Source of the DNA: GCA-003244245 sp039924425
GTDB lineage: Bacteria > Actinomycetota > Actinomycetes > Mycobacteriales > Pseudonocardiaceae
Reading direction: 5' to 3'
DNA: 64,000 bases
Assembly (NCBI GenBank): GCA_039924425.1
Contig: JBDTAX010000045.1
Coordinates: forward strand, 7,543 to 71,542
Of this stretch, positions 51,450 through 60,445 are shown piece after piece; positions within the stretch are counted from its first letter, which is position 1; each line of letters opens with the position of its first letter. The translations under genes and the position numbers were made by a program. Below the pieces are notes generated by a model that had not been told where the DNA came from, searched no databases, and saw only the letters and a list, made by a program, of their open reading frames with translations.

Positions 51450-52195
51450 GCCAAGGACTGCGGTTGGCGCTGTCCTGGTTGACCGTCGTGCCGGTGGGCA
51501 CACCAGTCAAGGTGGATCGGACCCTCGCCCGCCAGGCGCTGTACTGGGCGCCCGTGGTTGGCGCCGGGTTGGGTGTGCTGATCGCTGGGCTGCTGGCCGC
51601 GCTGCACGCGCTGGGCACTCCGGCTCCGCTGACCGGGTTGGCTGGAGTGGCGGCGCTGGCCGGGCTGACTCGCGGGATGCACCTGGACGGGCTGGCCGAC
51701 ACCGCCGACGGGCTCGGCTGCTACGGCGGGCCGAGCCGCGCGCTGGAGGTGATGCGCGACGGGGCGAGCGGGCCGTTCGGCGTGACCGCGCTGGTGCTGG
51801 TGCTGGCCACGCAGGCGGCCGCGCTGGGAGCGCTCACCGCGGCCGGCCGGTTGGTGCCCGTGGTGTTGGCGATGGTCGCGGGACGGGCCGCCTACAGCTG
51901 GTGCGCCCGGGTGGGTGTGCCTCCGGCCCGGCCAGCCGGCATGGGGGCGCTGGTGGCCGGCAGCCAACGACCCGCGGTCGCGGTGGCCTGGGCGGTGGTC
52001 CTGCTGGCTGGCGGCCTACTGGCGGTCCCCGGACGCCCCTGGCAGGGCCCACTAGCCGTCACCGCAGCCGCCCTAGCGGTGCTAGCCCTCTCAAAGCACA
52101 CCACCCGCCGCCTAGGAGGACTAACCGGCGACACCCTAGGCGCCACCACAGAACTAACCACCACCCTAATCCTAGCCGCCTGCGCGACAGGTTGA
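51446..52195 (+). CDS. cobS: Adenosylcobinamide-GDP ribazoletransferase (cobalamin synthase)
   Basis: A 249 aa integral membrane enzyme that joins adenosylcobinamide-GDP to alpha-ribazole. The active-site motif MHLDGLADTADGLGCYGGPS is present, with six or so membrane helices (for example ALYWAPVVGAGLGVLIAGLL, VAVAWAVVLLAGGLLAVPG). It overlaps the cobT stop. The 5' four fifths use normal GC-rich codons, but about codons 208-249 switch to CTA for leucine (eight in ~45 codons), which is rare in this genome. Confidence 0.94.
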   Translation: MSQGLRLALSWLTVVPVGTPVKVDRTLARQALYWAPVVGAGLGVLIAGLLAALHALGTPAPLTGLAGVAALAGLTRGMHLDGLADTADGLGCYGGPSRALEVMRDGASGPFGVTALVLVLATQAAALGALTAAGRLVPVVLAMVAGRAAYSWCARVGVPPARPAGMGALVAGSQRPAVAVAWAVVLLAGGLLAVPGRPWQGPLAVTAAALAVLALSKHTTRRLGGLTGDTLGATTELTTTLILAACATG

Positions 52196-52196
52196 T

Positions 52197-52262
52197 CTCC
52201 GACATGGAGACATATCGGGGCTATACGGGCCGTATTGACCCCGATATGTCTCCATGTCGGGG
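52197..52262. terminator. Bidirectional terminator-like nested palindrome
   Basis: CCGACATGGAGACATATCGGGG (from 52199) and its exact complement (from 52239) form 22-bp arms; the 18-nt loop itself contains the palindrome ATACGG-G-CCGTAT. It lies between the converging cobS and ilvE genes, so it probably stops transcription from both sides. Confidence 0.75.
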
Positions 52263-52270
52263 AGGGGGGG

Positions 52271-53374
52271 TTAAGAAAGGGGGGTCATCCAGTGGTGGGG
52301 GTCGGGGGTGGTGCCTTGTTGGAGGGCGGTGAGGGATGCGCGCAGGTGGGTGGTTACGGGGCCGGGGGCGCCGGTGGCTATGGTGAATTCGCCTTCGGCG
52401 TGGGCGACTTGGCCGACGGGGGTGATCACGGCCGCAGTGCCGCAGGCGAAGACTTCCGAGATGTCCCCGGACCGCACGCCCTTCTCCCATTCCTCGGTGC
52501 AGATCCGTCGCTCCTCGACGGTGAGTCCATGATCTCGGGCCAGGGTGAGCAGTGAGTCACGGGTGATACCGGGCAGCAAGGCTCCGGTGAGCTCCGGAGT
52601 CACCAGGCGGGCCTGCTTCCCCTCTCCGAAGACGAAGTAGAGGTTCATCCCGCCCATTTCCTCCACCCAGCGCCGCTCAACCGCGTCCAGCCACACGACC
52701 TGGTCGCAGCCCTTCTCGGCGGCTTGTTGCTGGGCCAGCAGCGAGGCGGCGTAGTTCCCGGCGAACTTGGCGGCCCCGGTGCCGCCGGGTGCGGCCCGGA
52801 CATATTCGGTGCACAGCCACACGCGGACCGGCTTGAGCCCACCGCAAAAATACGGACCGGCGGGGGACGCGATCACCAGGTACTGGTAAGCCGTCGCCGC
52901 GCGCACCCCGAGGCTCACCTCGGTGGCGAACAGCATCGGCCGCAAGTACAAGGTGTCTTCTCCACCGGCGGCGGGCACCCAGCCGTTGTCGGCGCGCACC
53001 AATTCGCGCAGCGAACCGAAGAACAGCTCATCGGGCAACTCTGGCATCGCCAGCCGACGAGCTGAGGCGCGCAGCCGGGCGGCATTGGCCAGCGGGCGGA
53101 ACGCGGACACCGCCCCGTCCGGCTGGCGATAGGCCTTGAGGCCTTCGAAGATCGCCTGCCCGTAGTGCAGCACCATACTGGCCGGGTCCATCTCGAGCTG
53201 CCGGTAGGGGCCGATCCGCGGATCGTGCCAACCGCGGCCGGCGGTCCAGGAGATCTCCACCATGTGGTCGGTGAAGTAACGGCCGAAGCCCGGCTCGGCC
53301 AGGATCTCCGCTCGCCGCCGCGGCGTCACCGGAGAAGGGTGCGGCAACCGGGTGAACAGCGGCTCGGGGCTCAT
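52271..53374 (-). CDS. ilvE: Branched-chain amino acid aminotransferase
   Basis: A 367 aa fold-type IV PLP enzyme that makes leucine, isoleucine and valine from their 2-oxoacids. Marks are LHYGQAIFEGLKAYRQPDG, the PLP Lys in GGTGAAKFAGNYAASLLAQQ, EEMGGMNLYFVFGEGK and the phosphate-binding VFACGTAAVITPVGQVAHAE. The ATG at 53374 is preferred over a GTG at 53383. It converges with cobS across the palindrome. Confidence 0.96.
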   Translation of the reverse strand: MSPEPLFTRLPHPSPVTPRRRAEILAEPGFGRYFTDHMVEISWTAGRGWHDPRIGPYRQLEMDPASMVLHYGQAIFEGLKAYRQPDGAVSAFRPLANAARLRASARRLAMPELPDELFFGSLRELVRADNGWVPAAGGEDTLYLRPMLFATEVSLGVRAATAYQYLVIASPAGPYFCGGLKPVRVWLCTEYVRAAPGGTGAAKFAGNYAASLLAQQQAAEKGCDQVVWLDAVERRWVEEMGGMNLYFVFGEGKQARLVTPELTGALLPGITRDSLLTLARDHGLTVEERRICTEEWEKGVRSGDISEVFACGTAAVITPVGQVAHAEGEFTIATGAPGPVTTHLRASLTALQQGTTPDPHHWMTPLS

Positions 53375-53487
53375 GCCCAGCACGGTAGCCGGTCATACGC
53401 AAAAATGGTAGGACGTCCCACTACTTTTACCGTGCGTCACACTTGCCCACCCGACGATGGCCCATCAACGATGGCCCGACTCGCCAG

Positions 53488-54588
53488 CTAGCGCACGTGG
53501 GAGGGCACGAAAGGGGGTGTGAGCACCTCACACGGCAGCGCCCGACCACGGACGTCGACCTCGACGCGCTCCCCTGGCCGCACGGCGGGATCGAGCAGCG
53601 CCAGCGCGATGCCGGTGCGCAGCGTGGGGGAGAACGTGCCCGAGGTGGTCTCCCCCAGCGGCGCCCCCGCCGTGGACCGCACCGTCATGTGCGGTCGCGG
53701 CACCCCGCGCCCGAGGGCGCGCAGCCCGCGCAATCGCCGGGACGGGCCGGCGCCGCGCTCGGCGAGCAGCGCCTGGCGTCCCCAGAAAGCCGGCTTGTCC
53801 CAGCCGATCGCCCAGGACAGGCCAGCCTGCGGCGGAGTGATGTCCGGACCCAGATCCTGGCCGTGCAACGGGTAGCCCATCTCGGTGCGCAGGGTGTCCC
53901 GGGCACCGAGCCCGCAGGCGCGGCCACCGAGCGGGCCGGCGGCGGCCAGCAGCTCAGTCCACAATGCGGGCGCGTGCTCCCAGGGCGCCAACAGCTCATA
54001 ACCACGCTCGCCGGTGTAGCCGGTGCGCCCCACCCGCACCGATACGCCCTGATGCTGGGTGTCAGCGAAGGCCATGTAACCGATGTCAGCGACGTTCACG
54101 ACAGTAGCGAGCAGCTCGGCCGAGCGTGGCCCCTGGACCGCGAGCACGGCGTACTCGTCCCGCTGATCGGCCACCGTCACCCCCGGCGGCGCCGCGGCGG
54201 CCAGCAGGCGAGCGACGTGCGCGGCGTTGGCGGCATTGGGCACGCAGAACACCTCCTCCGGGCTGACCAGGTAGGCGATCAGGTCGTCCAGCACTCCGCC
54301 GTCCTCGGCGCAGCACAGGGTGTACTGGGCCTGCCCCGGGCCGATCTTGGCCAGCTCCGCGGTGAAGCAGGAGTTGACGAGCGCCGCCGCACCCGGACCG
54401 GTGATGCTGAGCTTGCCCAGGTGTGTGACGTCGAACACACCGACGGTCTCACGCACCGCGGTGTGCTCGGCGACGATGCCTCCACCGGGATAGCTGATCG
54501 GCATCTCCCACCCGCCGAACAGCCCGAGGGTGGCGCCGGCGTCGACGTGGTGGGTGTGCAGGGGTCCGCGGTGCGGATCGGTACTCAC
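53488..54588 (-). CDS. gcvT: Glycine cleavage T protein (aminomethyltransferase)
   Basis: A 366 aa tetrahydrofolate-dependent enzyme that releases ammonia from the aminomethyl lipoyl H protein and makes methylene-THF. Conserved blocks are GLFGGWEMPISYPGGGIVAE, VGVFDVTHLGKLSITGPGAA, EDGGVLDDLIAYL, VGRTGYTGERGYELL and LGARDTLRTEMGYPLHGQDL. It starts with a GTG at 54588. The gcvH and gcvP genes are not nearby, as in mycobacteria. Confidence 0.95.
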   Translation of the reverse strand: MSTDPHRGPLHTHHVDAGATLGLFGGWEMPISYPGGGIVAEHTAVRETVGVFDVTHLGKLSITGPGAAALVNSCFTAELAKIGPGQAQYTLCCAEDGGVLDDLIAYLVSPEEVFCVPNAANAAHVARLLAAAAPPGVTVADQRDEYAVLAVQGPRSAELLATVVNVADIGYMAFADTQHQGVSVRVGRTGYTGERGYELLAPWEHAPALWTELLAAAGPLGGRACGLGARDTLRTEMGYPLHGQDLGPDITPPQAGLSWAIGWDKPAFWGRQALLAERGAGPSRRLRGLRALGRGVPRPHMTVRSTAGAPLGETTSGTFSPTLRTGIALALLDPAVRPGERVEVDVRGRALPCEVLTPPFVPSHVR

Positions 54589-54674
54589 GGCTGTGGAACG
54601 CTACCTCTCGTGGCCACAGACCCAGCCACCGCACCCACGCCTCGAAACATTCCAGATCAGCGAGGAGATCACCC

Positions 54675-56162
54675 GTGACCACCCCGACGCTGCGCCTCAC
54701 CGATGCCGAGGTGACCACCGCGACCGTCGATGCCCTCGTGGTGGGGACCATGTCCACCGATGACGGTCCCCGGCTGCTCCCCGGCGCCGAGGTGGTCGAT
54801 GCGGCGTTCGGCGGCACGCTCACCACGCTGTTGGCCCTGCTGGGGGCCAAAGGCAAGGCCGACGAGGTGATCAAAGTGCCCACCGGCGACGCCATCAGCG
54901 CCCCACTGCTGATCGCCACTGGTCTCGGCGCCGTCGAGCACCAGCCCACCAGCGAGCAGGTGCGCCGAGCCGCGGGCGCGGCCTCCCGGGCGCTGTCGGG
55001 CACCTCTCGGGCGCTCACCACGTTGTCCCGGATCGACCTGGCCGCCACCGCGGAGGGCACCGCGCTGGGCGGCTACGCCTTCACCGCCTACCGATCCCGC
55101 AACGGCGACGGGCCGCTGGGCCAGATGGATTTGTCGGTGCCCTCAGCCGACGACGCTGGAGCACGACGGGACCTGGCCCGGGCCATCGCCATCACCGAAG
55201 CGGTCACCGCCGCGCGTGACCTGGTGAACACCCCGCCCAACGACCTCTACCCGGCCTCGTTCGCGGACCGCGCCGTCACGCTGGCACAGGCGGCCGGGCT
55301 GCGCACCGAAGTGCTCGACGAGGTGGCGCTGCGGCGCGAGGGTTACGGCGGCATCCTCGGCGTCGGCGGCGGTTCGTCGCGCCCGCCGCGGCTGGTCCGG
55401 CTGCATTACACCCCACCCGCGCCGCGAGCGAAGGTCGCGCTGGTCGGCAAGGGGGTCACCTTCGACACCGGCGGGATCTCGATCAAACCAGCGGCCAAGA
55501 TGGAAGAGATGACCATGGACATGGCGGGTGCGGCCGCCATGGTCGTCACCGCGGTGCTCGCCGCCCGGCTCGAGCTCCCAGTGGAGGTGATCGCCACCAT
55601 TCCGATGGCCGAGAACATGCCCTCGGCCACCGCGTACCGGCCCGGGGACGTCCTGACGATGTACGGCGGCAGCACCGTCGAGGTGCTCAACACCGACGCC
55701 GAGGGGCGGCTGATTCTGGCCGACGCGCTGGTCCGCGCGGCGCAGGACGCCCCGGACTACATCATCGACACCGCCACCCTGACCGGCGCCCAGGTCGTCG
55801 CGCTGGGCCACCGCACCCCGGGAATCATGGGCACCCCCGAGTTCCGCGACCGGGTCACCGCGATCTCCCAGCAAGTCGGGGAGAACGGGTGGGCCATGCC
55901 GCTGCCCGAGCACCTGCGCTCCGATCTGGACTCCGCGCTCGCTGACATCGCCAACGTGGCGAACCACCGCTACGGCGGAATGCTCATGGCCGGGGTGTTC
56001 CTGTCTGAGTTCGTCCCCGCCGACGTCGCCTGGGCGCATCTGGACATCGCGGGCCCGGCCTACAACACCGGCGCACCGTGGGGATACACCAGCAAGGGCG
56101 GCACCGGAGTGCCGGTCCGCACGCTGGCCGCGGTCCTCACCGACATCGCCGAGCGGGGCTGA
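54675..56162 (+). CDS. pepA: Leucyl aminopeptidase (M17)
   Basis: A 495 aa cytosolic zinc/manganese exopeptidase. Catalytic marks are VGKGVTFDTGGISIKPAAKM (Lys and first Asp), MDMAGAAAMV, EVLNTDAEGRLILADAL (NTDAEGRL signature) and a final YTSKGGTGVPVRTL. It removes N-terminal residues and helps recycle glutathione and peptides. It starts with a GTG at 54675 and is divergent from gcvT. Confidence 0.97.
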   Translation: MTTPTLRLTDAEVTTATVDALVVGTMSTDDGPRLLPGAEVVDAAFGGTLTTLLALLGAKGKADEVIKVPTGDAISAPLLIATGLGAVEHQPTSEQVRRAAGAASRALSGTSRALTTLSRIDLAATAEGTALGGYAFTAYRSRNGDGPLGQMDLSVPSADDAGARRDLARAIAITEAVTAARDLVNTPPNDLYPASFADRAVTLAQAAGLRTEVLDEVALRREGYGGILGVGGGSSRPPRLVRLHYTPPAPRAKVALVGKGVTFDTGGISIKPAAKMEEMTMDMAGAAAMVVTAVLAARLELPVEVIATIPMAENMPSATAYRPGDVLTMYGGSTVEVLNTDAEGRLILADALVRAAQDAPDYIIDTATLTGAQVVALGHRTPGIMGTPEFRDRVTAISQQVGENGWAMPLPEHLRSDLDSALADIANVANHRYGGMLMAGVFLSEFVPADVAWAHLDIAGPAYNTGAPWGYTSKGGTGVPVRTLAAVLTDIAERG

Positions 56163-56184
56163 GGGTTCACACGGGGCTGAAAGT

Positions 56185-56514
56185 TCAGTCGCGCTCGCGG
56201 AGAATGCGCTGGCGTGCGGTGTAGTCCCGCATTCGCTGCGGATATCCGACCTGACGCACGTCATAGACCGGGATCCGCAGCCGCTTGCCCAGCCGCCGAG
56301 CGCCCTGGCCGCCATCGATCCGGCGGCGGGTCCACTCACCGTCGTGCGCGACCAGCACCACGGTGGTCTCGGTGAACGTGGTGCGGGGCTCGACGAACGC
56401 CTCCACTCCCCGACGGGCCGCGGCCCACTGCTCGAGATAGTCGGCGTCCGCCTCAGTTGCGGCGCGCCTGGTTCCAGGACGGCGCCTGCCCAGGAGCCGA
56501 TCCAGCACACCCAC
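56185..56514 (-). CDS. Conserved hypothetical protein
   Basis: A 109 aa basic protein, MGVLDRLLGRRRPGTRRAAT at the N terminus, then DADYLEQWAAARRGVEAFVE, TTVVLVAHDGEWTRRRIDGG and LGKRLRIPVYDVRQVGYPQR. The last part is typical of a family found beside pepA in actinobacteria. Function is unknown. Confidence 0.75.
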   Translation of the reverse strand: MGVLDRLLGRRRPGTRRAATEADADYLEQWAAARRGVEAFVEPRTTFTETTVVLVAHDGEWTRRRIDGGQGARRLGKRLRIPVYDVRQVGYPQRMRDYTARQRILRERD

Positions 56515-56628
56515 CTGGGTACCTCCTTACGCGTGCTCGCCCACGTCGCCGACACGCCAGGCGTGATGACAAGATGACCCTGGCGTCCAACTCCACGTTA
56601 CCGACGTTTGCTTGAGGAGCGTCTTGTC

Positions 56629-58014
56629 GTGACCAGCACTCCAGCCACGGATGCCGCCGCCGATCTGGTGATCCTCGGCGGCGGCTCAGGCGGTTACGCC
56701 TGCGCGCTGCGCGCCGCGCAACTGGGCCTGTCGGTCACCCTGGTGGAGCAGGACAAGCTGGGCGGCACCTGCCTGCACCGGGGCTGCATCCCGACCAAGG
56801 CGCTGCTGCAGGCCGCCGAGGTGGCCGACGCCGCGCGGGACGGCCACCAGTTCGGGGTGAAAACCGCGCTCGAGGGCATCGACATGGGTGGGGTGAACAA
56901 GTACAAGGACGGCATCGTCGCCAAGATGTTCAAGGGCCTGCAGGGGTTGGTGGCCTCCCGCGGCATCAACTACGTCGAGGGCACCGGCCGGTTCGTCGCC
57001 CCGAACGCCGTCGACGTCGACGGGCGGCGTTACACCGGGCGCTCTGTCGTGCTGGCGACCGGTTCCTACGCCAAGTCCCTGCCCGGGCTGGAGATCGGTG
57101 GCCGGTTCATCACCAGCGATCAGGCGCTGACCCTGGACTACCTGCCCGAGCGCGTGGTGGTGCTGGGCGGCGGCGTGATCGGAGTCGAGTTCGCCAGCGT
57201 GTGGCGCTCCTTCGGGGCCGAGGTGACCATCATCGAGGCGCTGCCCCGGCTGGTCCCAGCCGAGGACGAGTTCTGCTCCAAGCAACTGGAGCGGGCCTTC
57301 CGCCGGCGCGGGATCACGTTCAAAACCGGGGTGCGGTTCACCGGCGCGGACCAGTCCGACTCCGGGGTCATGGTGAGTGTGGAGTCCGGTGAGCGGTTCG
57401 AGGCCGATCTGCTGCTGGTCGCCGTTGGCCGGGGGCCGAACACCGCGACCGCCGGGTACGCCGAGTCCGGCGTGCGGATGGAGCGCGGCTTCGTGCTCAC
57501 CGACGATCGGCTGCGCACCAACCTTCCGGGAGTGTACGCGCTCGGGGACATCGTGCCCGGTTTGCAGCTCGCGCACCGCGGCTTCGCCCAGGGCATCTTC
57601 CTCGCCGAGGACATCGCGGGTCGCAACCCGACCCCGATCGACGAGGACGGCATCCCGCGGGTGACCTACTGCGAGCCGCAGGTGGCTTCGGTCGGGCTGA
57701 CCGAGGCGCGAGCCCGGGAACGCCACGGCGAGATCGACACACTCACCTACGACCTGGCCGGCAACGGCAAGAGCGTCATCCTGCAGACCCGGGGCGCGAT
57801 CAAGCTGGTGCGCGCCCGCAACGGCCCGGTCGTGGGGGTGCACCTGGTCGGCGACCGGGTCGGCGAACTGGTCGGCGAGGCCCAGCTGATCGTCAACTGG
57901 GAGGCTTACCCGGAGGACGTCGCCGCGCTGGTACACGCCCACCCGACACAGAACGAGGCGCTCGGCGAGGCGCACCTCGCCCTGGCCGGCAAGCCGCTGC
58001 ACATGCACGGTTGA
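56629..58014 (+). CDS. lpdA: Dihydrolipoyl dehydrogenase (E3)
   Basis: A 461 aa flavoprotein that reoxidises the lipoyl arms of E2 and passes electrons to NAD. The FAD fingerprint is LVILGGGSGGYACALRAAQL, the redox disulfide GGTCLHRGCIPTKALLQA, the NAD fingerprint VVVLGGGVIGVEFASVWRSF, the second FAD block GVYALGDIV and the C-terminal His-Glu pair HAHPTQNEALGEAH. The GTG at 56629 has GAGGAG about 9 nt upstream. It is followed 34 bp later by the E2 gene, in the same direction. Confidence 0.96.
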   Translation: MTSTPATDAAADLVILGGGSGGYACALRAAQLGLSVTLVEQDKLGGTCLHRGCIPTKALLQAAEVADAARDGHQFGVKTALEGIDMGGVNKYKDGIVAKMFKGLQGLVASRGINYVEGTGRFVAPNAVDVDGRRYTGRSVVLATGSYAKSLPGLEIGGRFITSDQALTLDYLPERVVVLGGGVIGVEFASVWRSFGAEVTIIEALPRLVPAEDEFCSKQLERAFRRRGITFKTGVRFTGADQSDSGVMVSVESGERFEADLLLVAVGRGPNTATAGYAESGVRMERGFVLTDDRLRTNLPGVYALGDIVPGLQLAHRGFAQGIFLAEDIAGRNPTPIDEDGIPRVTYCEPQVASVGLTEARARERHGEIDTLTYDLAGNGKSVILQTRGAIKLVRARNGPVVGVHLVGDRVGELVGEAQLIVNWEAYPEDVAALVHAHPTQNEALGEAHLALAGKPLHMHG

Positions 58015-58048
58015 TCGAACACACAAAGACGAGGGGTCGGAGAACCAG

Positions 58049-59809
58049 ATGGCGCACTCCGTGGCGATGCCAGCGCTCGGCGAAAGTGTCACCGAGGGAA
58101 CGGTGACGCGCTGGCTCAAGCGGGAGGGTGACACCGTCGAGGTCGACGAACCACTGGTCGAGGTGTCCACCGACAAGGTCGACACCGAGATCCCCTCCCC
58201 CGCGGCCGGCGTGCTGCAGCGGATCGTGGTGGCCGAAGACCAGACCGTCGCGGTCGGCGCCGAGCTCGCGGTGATCGGTGACGCCAATGACCGCACCGCG
58301 CCAGCGGAGCCTCCGCCAGCGAAGCCCCAGCCAGTGGCGCCTCAACCGGTGGAGCCCCAGTGGGTGGAGCCCCAGCGCGTGGAGCCCACCCCACGGCCGG
58401 CCGCCCCATCGGCACCGCGCGCCGGGGGCTCGGGGACACCCGTAGTGATGCCAGCACTAGGTGAGAGCGTCACGGAGGGAACAGTGACGCGGTGGCTCAA
58501 GCAGGTCGGTGACACCGTCGCCGTGGACGAGCCGCTCGTCGAGGTGTCCACCGACAAGGTCGACACCGAGATCCCCTCCCCGGTGGCCGGCACCGTGCTG
58601 GAGATCGCCGTCGCCCAGGACGAGACCGCTGCGGTCGGCGCCACGCTGGCCACCGTCGGTGACCGCGACCGGGCAACGACAGAGGCCGCCCCGGAACGGC
58701 CCGAGCCACCCGCCGAGCCGGAGCGGGCCGCCGAGCCCGAGCAACCCGCCGAGCGTGGCTCGGCATCCGTGTTCGCTGGACCCGACGCGGCGGCCGGCGG
58801 CGCGCCGTACGTGACACCCCTGGTGCGCAAGCTCGCGGCCGAGCACGGCATCGACCTGTCGATCGTGCAAGGCACCGGGGTTGGCGGCCGGATCCGCAAG
58901 CAGGACGTGCTCGCCGCCGTCGAAGCGCCCGAACCAGAGCCGGCTCAACCAGCGGCCGCCGCAGCGCCGACGCCGCCAGCGACCCCTGTGGCGCCAGCCA
59001 CCCCCGCGCCGTCAGCCCCCCCTGGGGCGCCGGTGCCGTCGCCAACCACCGCCGCTCCGCGCGCGGCCCAGTCACCGTCCGCCGCCGAGCCGCGCGGCAG
59101 GACCGAGAAGATGTCCCGGATGCGCAGCGTCATCGCCAAGCGGATGGTCGAGTCGCTCCAGATCTCCGCGCAGCTCACCACCGTGGTGGAGGCCGACATC
59201 ACCCGGCTCGCGCGGCTGCGGGATCGGGCCAAGCGGGACTTCGAGGCCCGCGAAGGCGTCAAGCTGTCGTTCCTGCCGTTCTTCGCGCACGCCACCGTGG
59301 AGGCGCTCAAGCAGCACCCGAAGGTAAACGCCTCGATCGACACCGACCGGGGTGAGGTCACCTACCACGGCGCGGAGCACCTGGGCATCGCCGTGGACAC
59401 CGAGCGGGGCCTGCTGGTTCCGGTGATCCACGACGCGGGTGACCTCAACATCGCCGGTCTGGCCCGGCGGATCGCCGACCTCGCCGAGCGGACCAGGACT
59501 AACAAGATCACCCCGGACGAGATGAGCGGCGGCACGTTCACCCTCAGCAACACCGGCTCACGCGGGGCCCTGTTCGATACTCCGATCATCCTGCAGCCGC
59601 AGGTCGGGATCCTCGGCACCGGCACCGTGGTCAAGCGACCGGTGGTGACCTCCGGCGAGGACGGCGACGCCGTCGCGATCCGCTCAATCATCTACCTGGC
59701 GCTGTCCTACGACCACCGGCTGGTGGACGGCGCCGACGCGGCGCGCTTCCTCAACACCGTCGCGGCGCGCCTCACCGACGCCGTGTTCGAGCGCGACCTC
59801 GGACTGTAA
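58049..59809 (+). CDS. sucB: Dihydrolipoamide acyltransferase (E2), two lipoyl domains
   Basis: A 586 aa E2 enzyme. Lipoyl domain 1 is at about 1-75 and domain 2 at about 132-210, each with the lipoylated Lys in VSTDKVDTEIPSP. Ala/Pro-rich linkers follow, then a peripheral subunit-binding domain (VTPLVRKLAAEHGIDLSIVQ, VGGRIRKQDVLAA; about 250-290) and a catalytic domain (about 350-586) ending SYDHRLVDGADAARFLNTVA. In actinobacteria this type serves pyruvate and/or 2-oxoglutarate dehydrogenase. The two lipoyl domains are near copies of each other at the DNA level. Confidence 0.95.
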   Translation: MAHSVAMPALGESVTEGTVTRWLKREGDTVEVDEPLVEVSTDKVDTEIPSPAAGVLQRIVVAEDQTVAVGAELAVIGDANDRTAPAEPPPAKPQPVAPQPVEPQWVEPQRVEPTPRPAAPSAPRAGGSGTPVVMPALGESVTEGTVTRWLKQVGDTVAVDEPLVEVSTDKVDTEIPSPVAGTVLEIAVAQDETAAVGATLATVGDRDRATTEAAPERPEPPAEPERAAEPEQPAERGSASVFAGPDAAAGGAPYVTPLVRKLAAEHGIDLSIVQGTGVGGRIRKQDVLAAVEAPEPEPAQPAAAAAPTPPATPVAPATPAPSAPPGAPVPSPTTAAPRAAQSPSAAEPRGRTEKMSRMRSVIAKRMVESLQISAQLTTVVEADITRLARLRDRAKRDFEAREGVKLSFLPFFAHATVEALKQHPKVNASIDTDRGEVTYHGAEHLGIAVDTERGLLVPVIHDAGDLNIAGLARRIADLAERTRTNKITPDEMSGGTFTLSNTGSRGALFDTPIILQPQVGILGTGTVVKRPVVTSGEDGDAVAIRSIIYLALSYDHRLVDGADAARFLNTVAARLTDAVFERDLGL

Positions 59810-59837
59810 CACGCAATCCAGCCAGCTGGATTGCGTG
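59810..59837. terminator. Hairpin after the E2 gene
   Basis: CACGCAATCCAG (59810-59821) and CTGGATTGCGTG (59826-59837) are exact complements around 4 bases, beginning 1 bp after the E2 stop. From here the conserved gene order ends and the accessory module begins. Confidence 0.7.
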
Positions 59838-60021
59838 ATCTCCCGCGCGTAACGGAACATTGACGCCCGCTTGACGCGGTCCCAGCGCCACGGAAAAAAC
59901 TGTTTCGCTCTTCGATCACGCTGCCGATTTACTTGCGCTCAGTTTTTATTCCACCACGTCGCGCTCTTTTCTCACCGCTGGCTTCCTCCCGTTTACGGAG
60001 AGTCAATTCTTGAACCCGTTG

Positions 60022-60050
60022 TTGACAACAGCTTCGGCGTGCGCTTAACT
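60022..60050 (+). promoter_or_regulatory. Sigma-70-type promoter of the second peptide module
   Basis: TTGACA (60022-60027) and TTAACT (60045-60050) are exactly 17 bp apart, a nearly consensus pair in a locally AT-rich stretch (59840-60231) in which I see no gene. The same 17-bp arrangement precedes the peptide gene of copy 1. Confidence 0.6.
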
Positions 60051-60231
60051 CTCCAATGCACCAAGAACCACCCGAAATCGGCACTACGGAAATGTTGGGG
60101 AAATGTCGCGTCGCTAACCCGATAGTTTCTTCTCCCCTCCCGTTTATCACCACGGGACGCAACGCCACGACCACGCCAGCAAATTCGTTGAGTCATCATC
60201 TAAAAAAACGTTCCAACGGAGGAGATTTCGG

Positions 60232-60417
60232 GTGGCGAAATACAACCACCTCAAATTCGAGGTGGAGTCAACAACAACAGATTCAGAAGGAGATATCATG
60301 GGACTCGCGGGAATCTTTACTGGCATCAGTACTGTTGTGGGTGGCGTCACCGGTATTCTGGGCGGCGCGGTCAGCTTGGTGAATGGGCTTCTGGGTGCCG
60401 TTCTGGGCGCCCTGTAG
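60232..60417 (+). CDS. Hydrophobic micro-peptide, possibly with a 22-residue leader
   Basis: The core, from ATG 60298 (39 aa), is a highly hydrophobic Gly/Leu/Val/Ala/Ser sequence: MGLAGIFTGISTVVGGVTGI and then LGGAVSLVNGLLGAVLGAL. A strong AGAAGGAGAT stands 4-5 nt before this ATG. A second in-frame start, GTG 60232, also has a good site (GGAGGAG, 7 nt) and would add 22 polar residues (MAKYNHLKFEVESTTTDSEG). So the gene may make a leader-core precursor or two products. The hairpin CCACCTC-AAATTC-GAGGTGG (60247-60266) lies between the two starts and could choose between them. The core resembles that of copy 1. I propose a membrane-active secreted peptide; no function is proven. Confidence 0.65.
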   Translation: MAKYNHLKFEVESTTTDSEGDIMGLAGIFTGISTVVGGVTGILGGAVSLVNGLLGAVLGAL

Positions 60418-60445
60418 TCGCAGCCTTGAGGTGATGTGACGCGAT

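Noticed and set aside
60056..60382. 108-codon plus-strand frame starting just after the -10 box
   Set aside because: The ATG would lie too close to the predicted transcription start for a binding site, and it reads the peptide gene out of frame.
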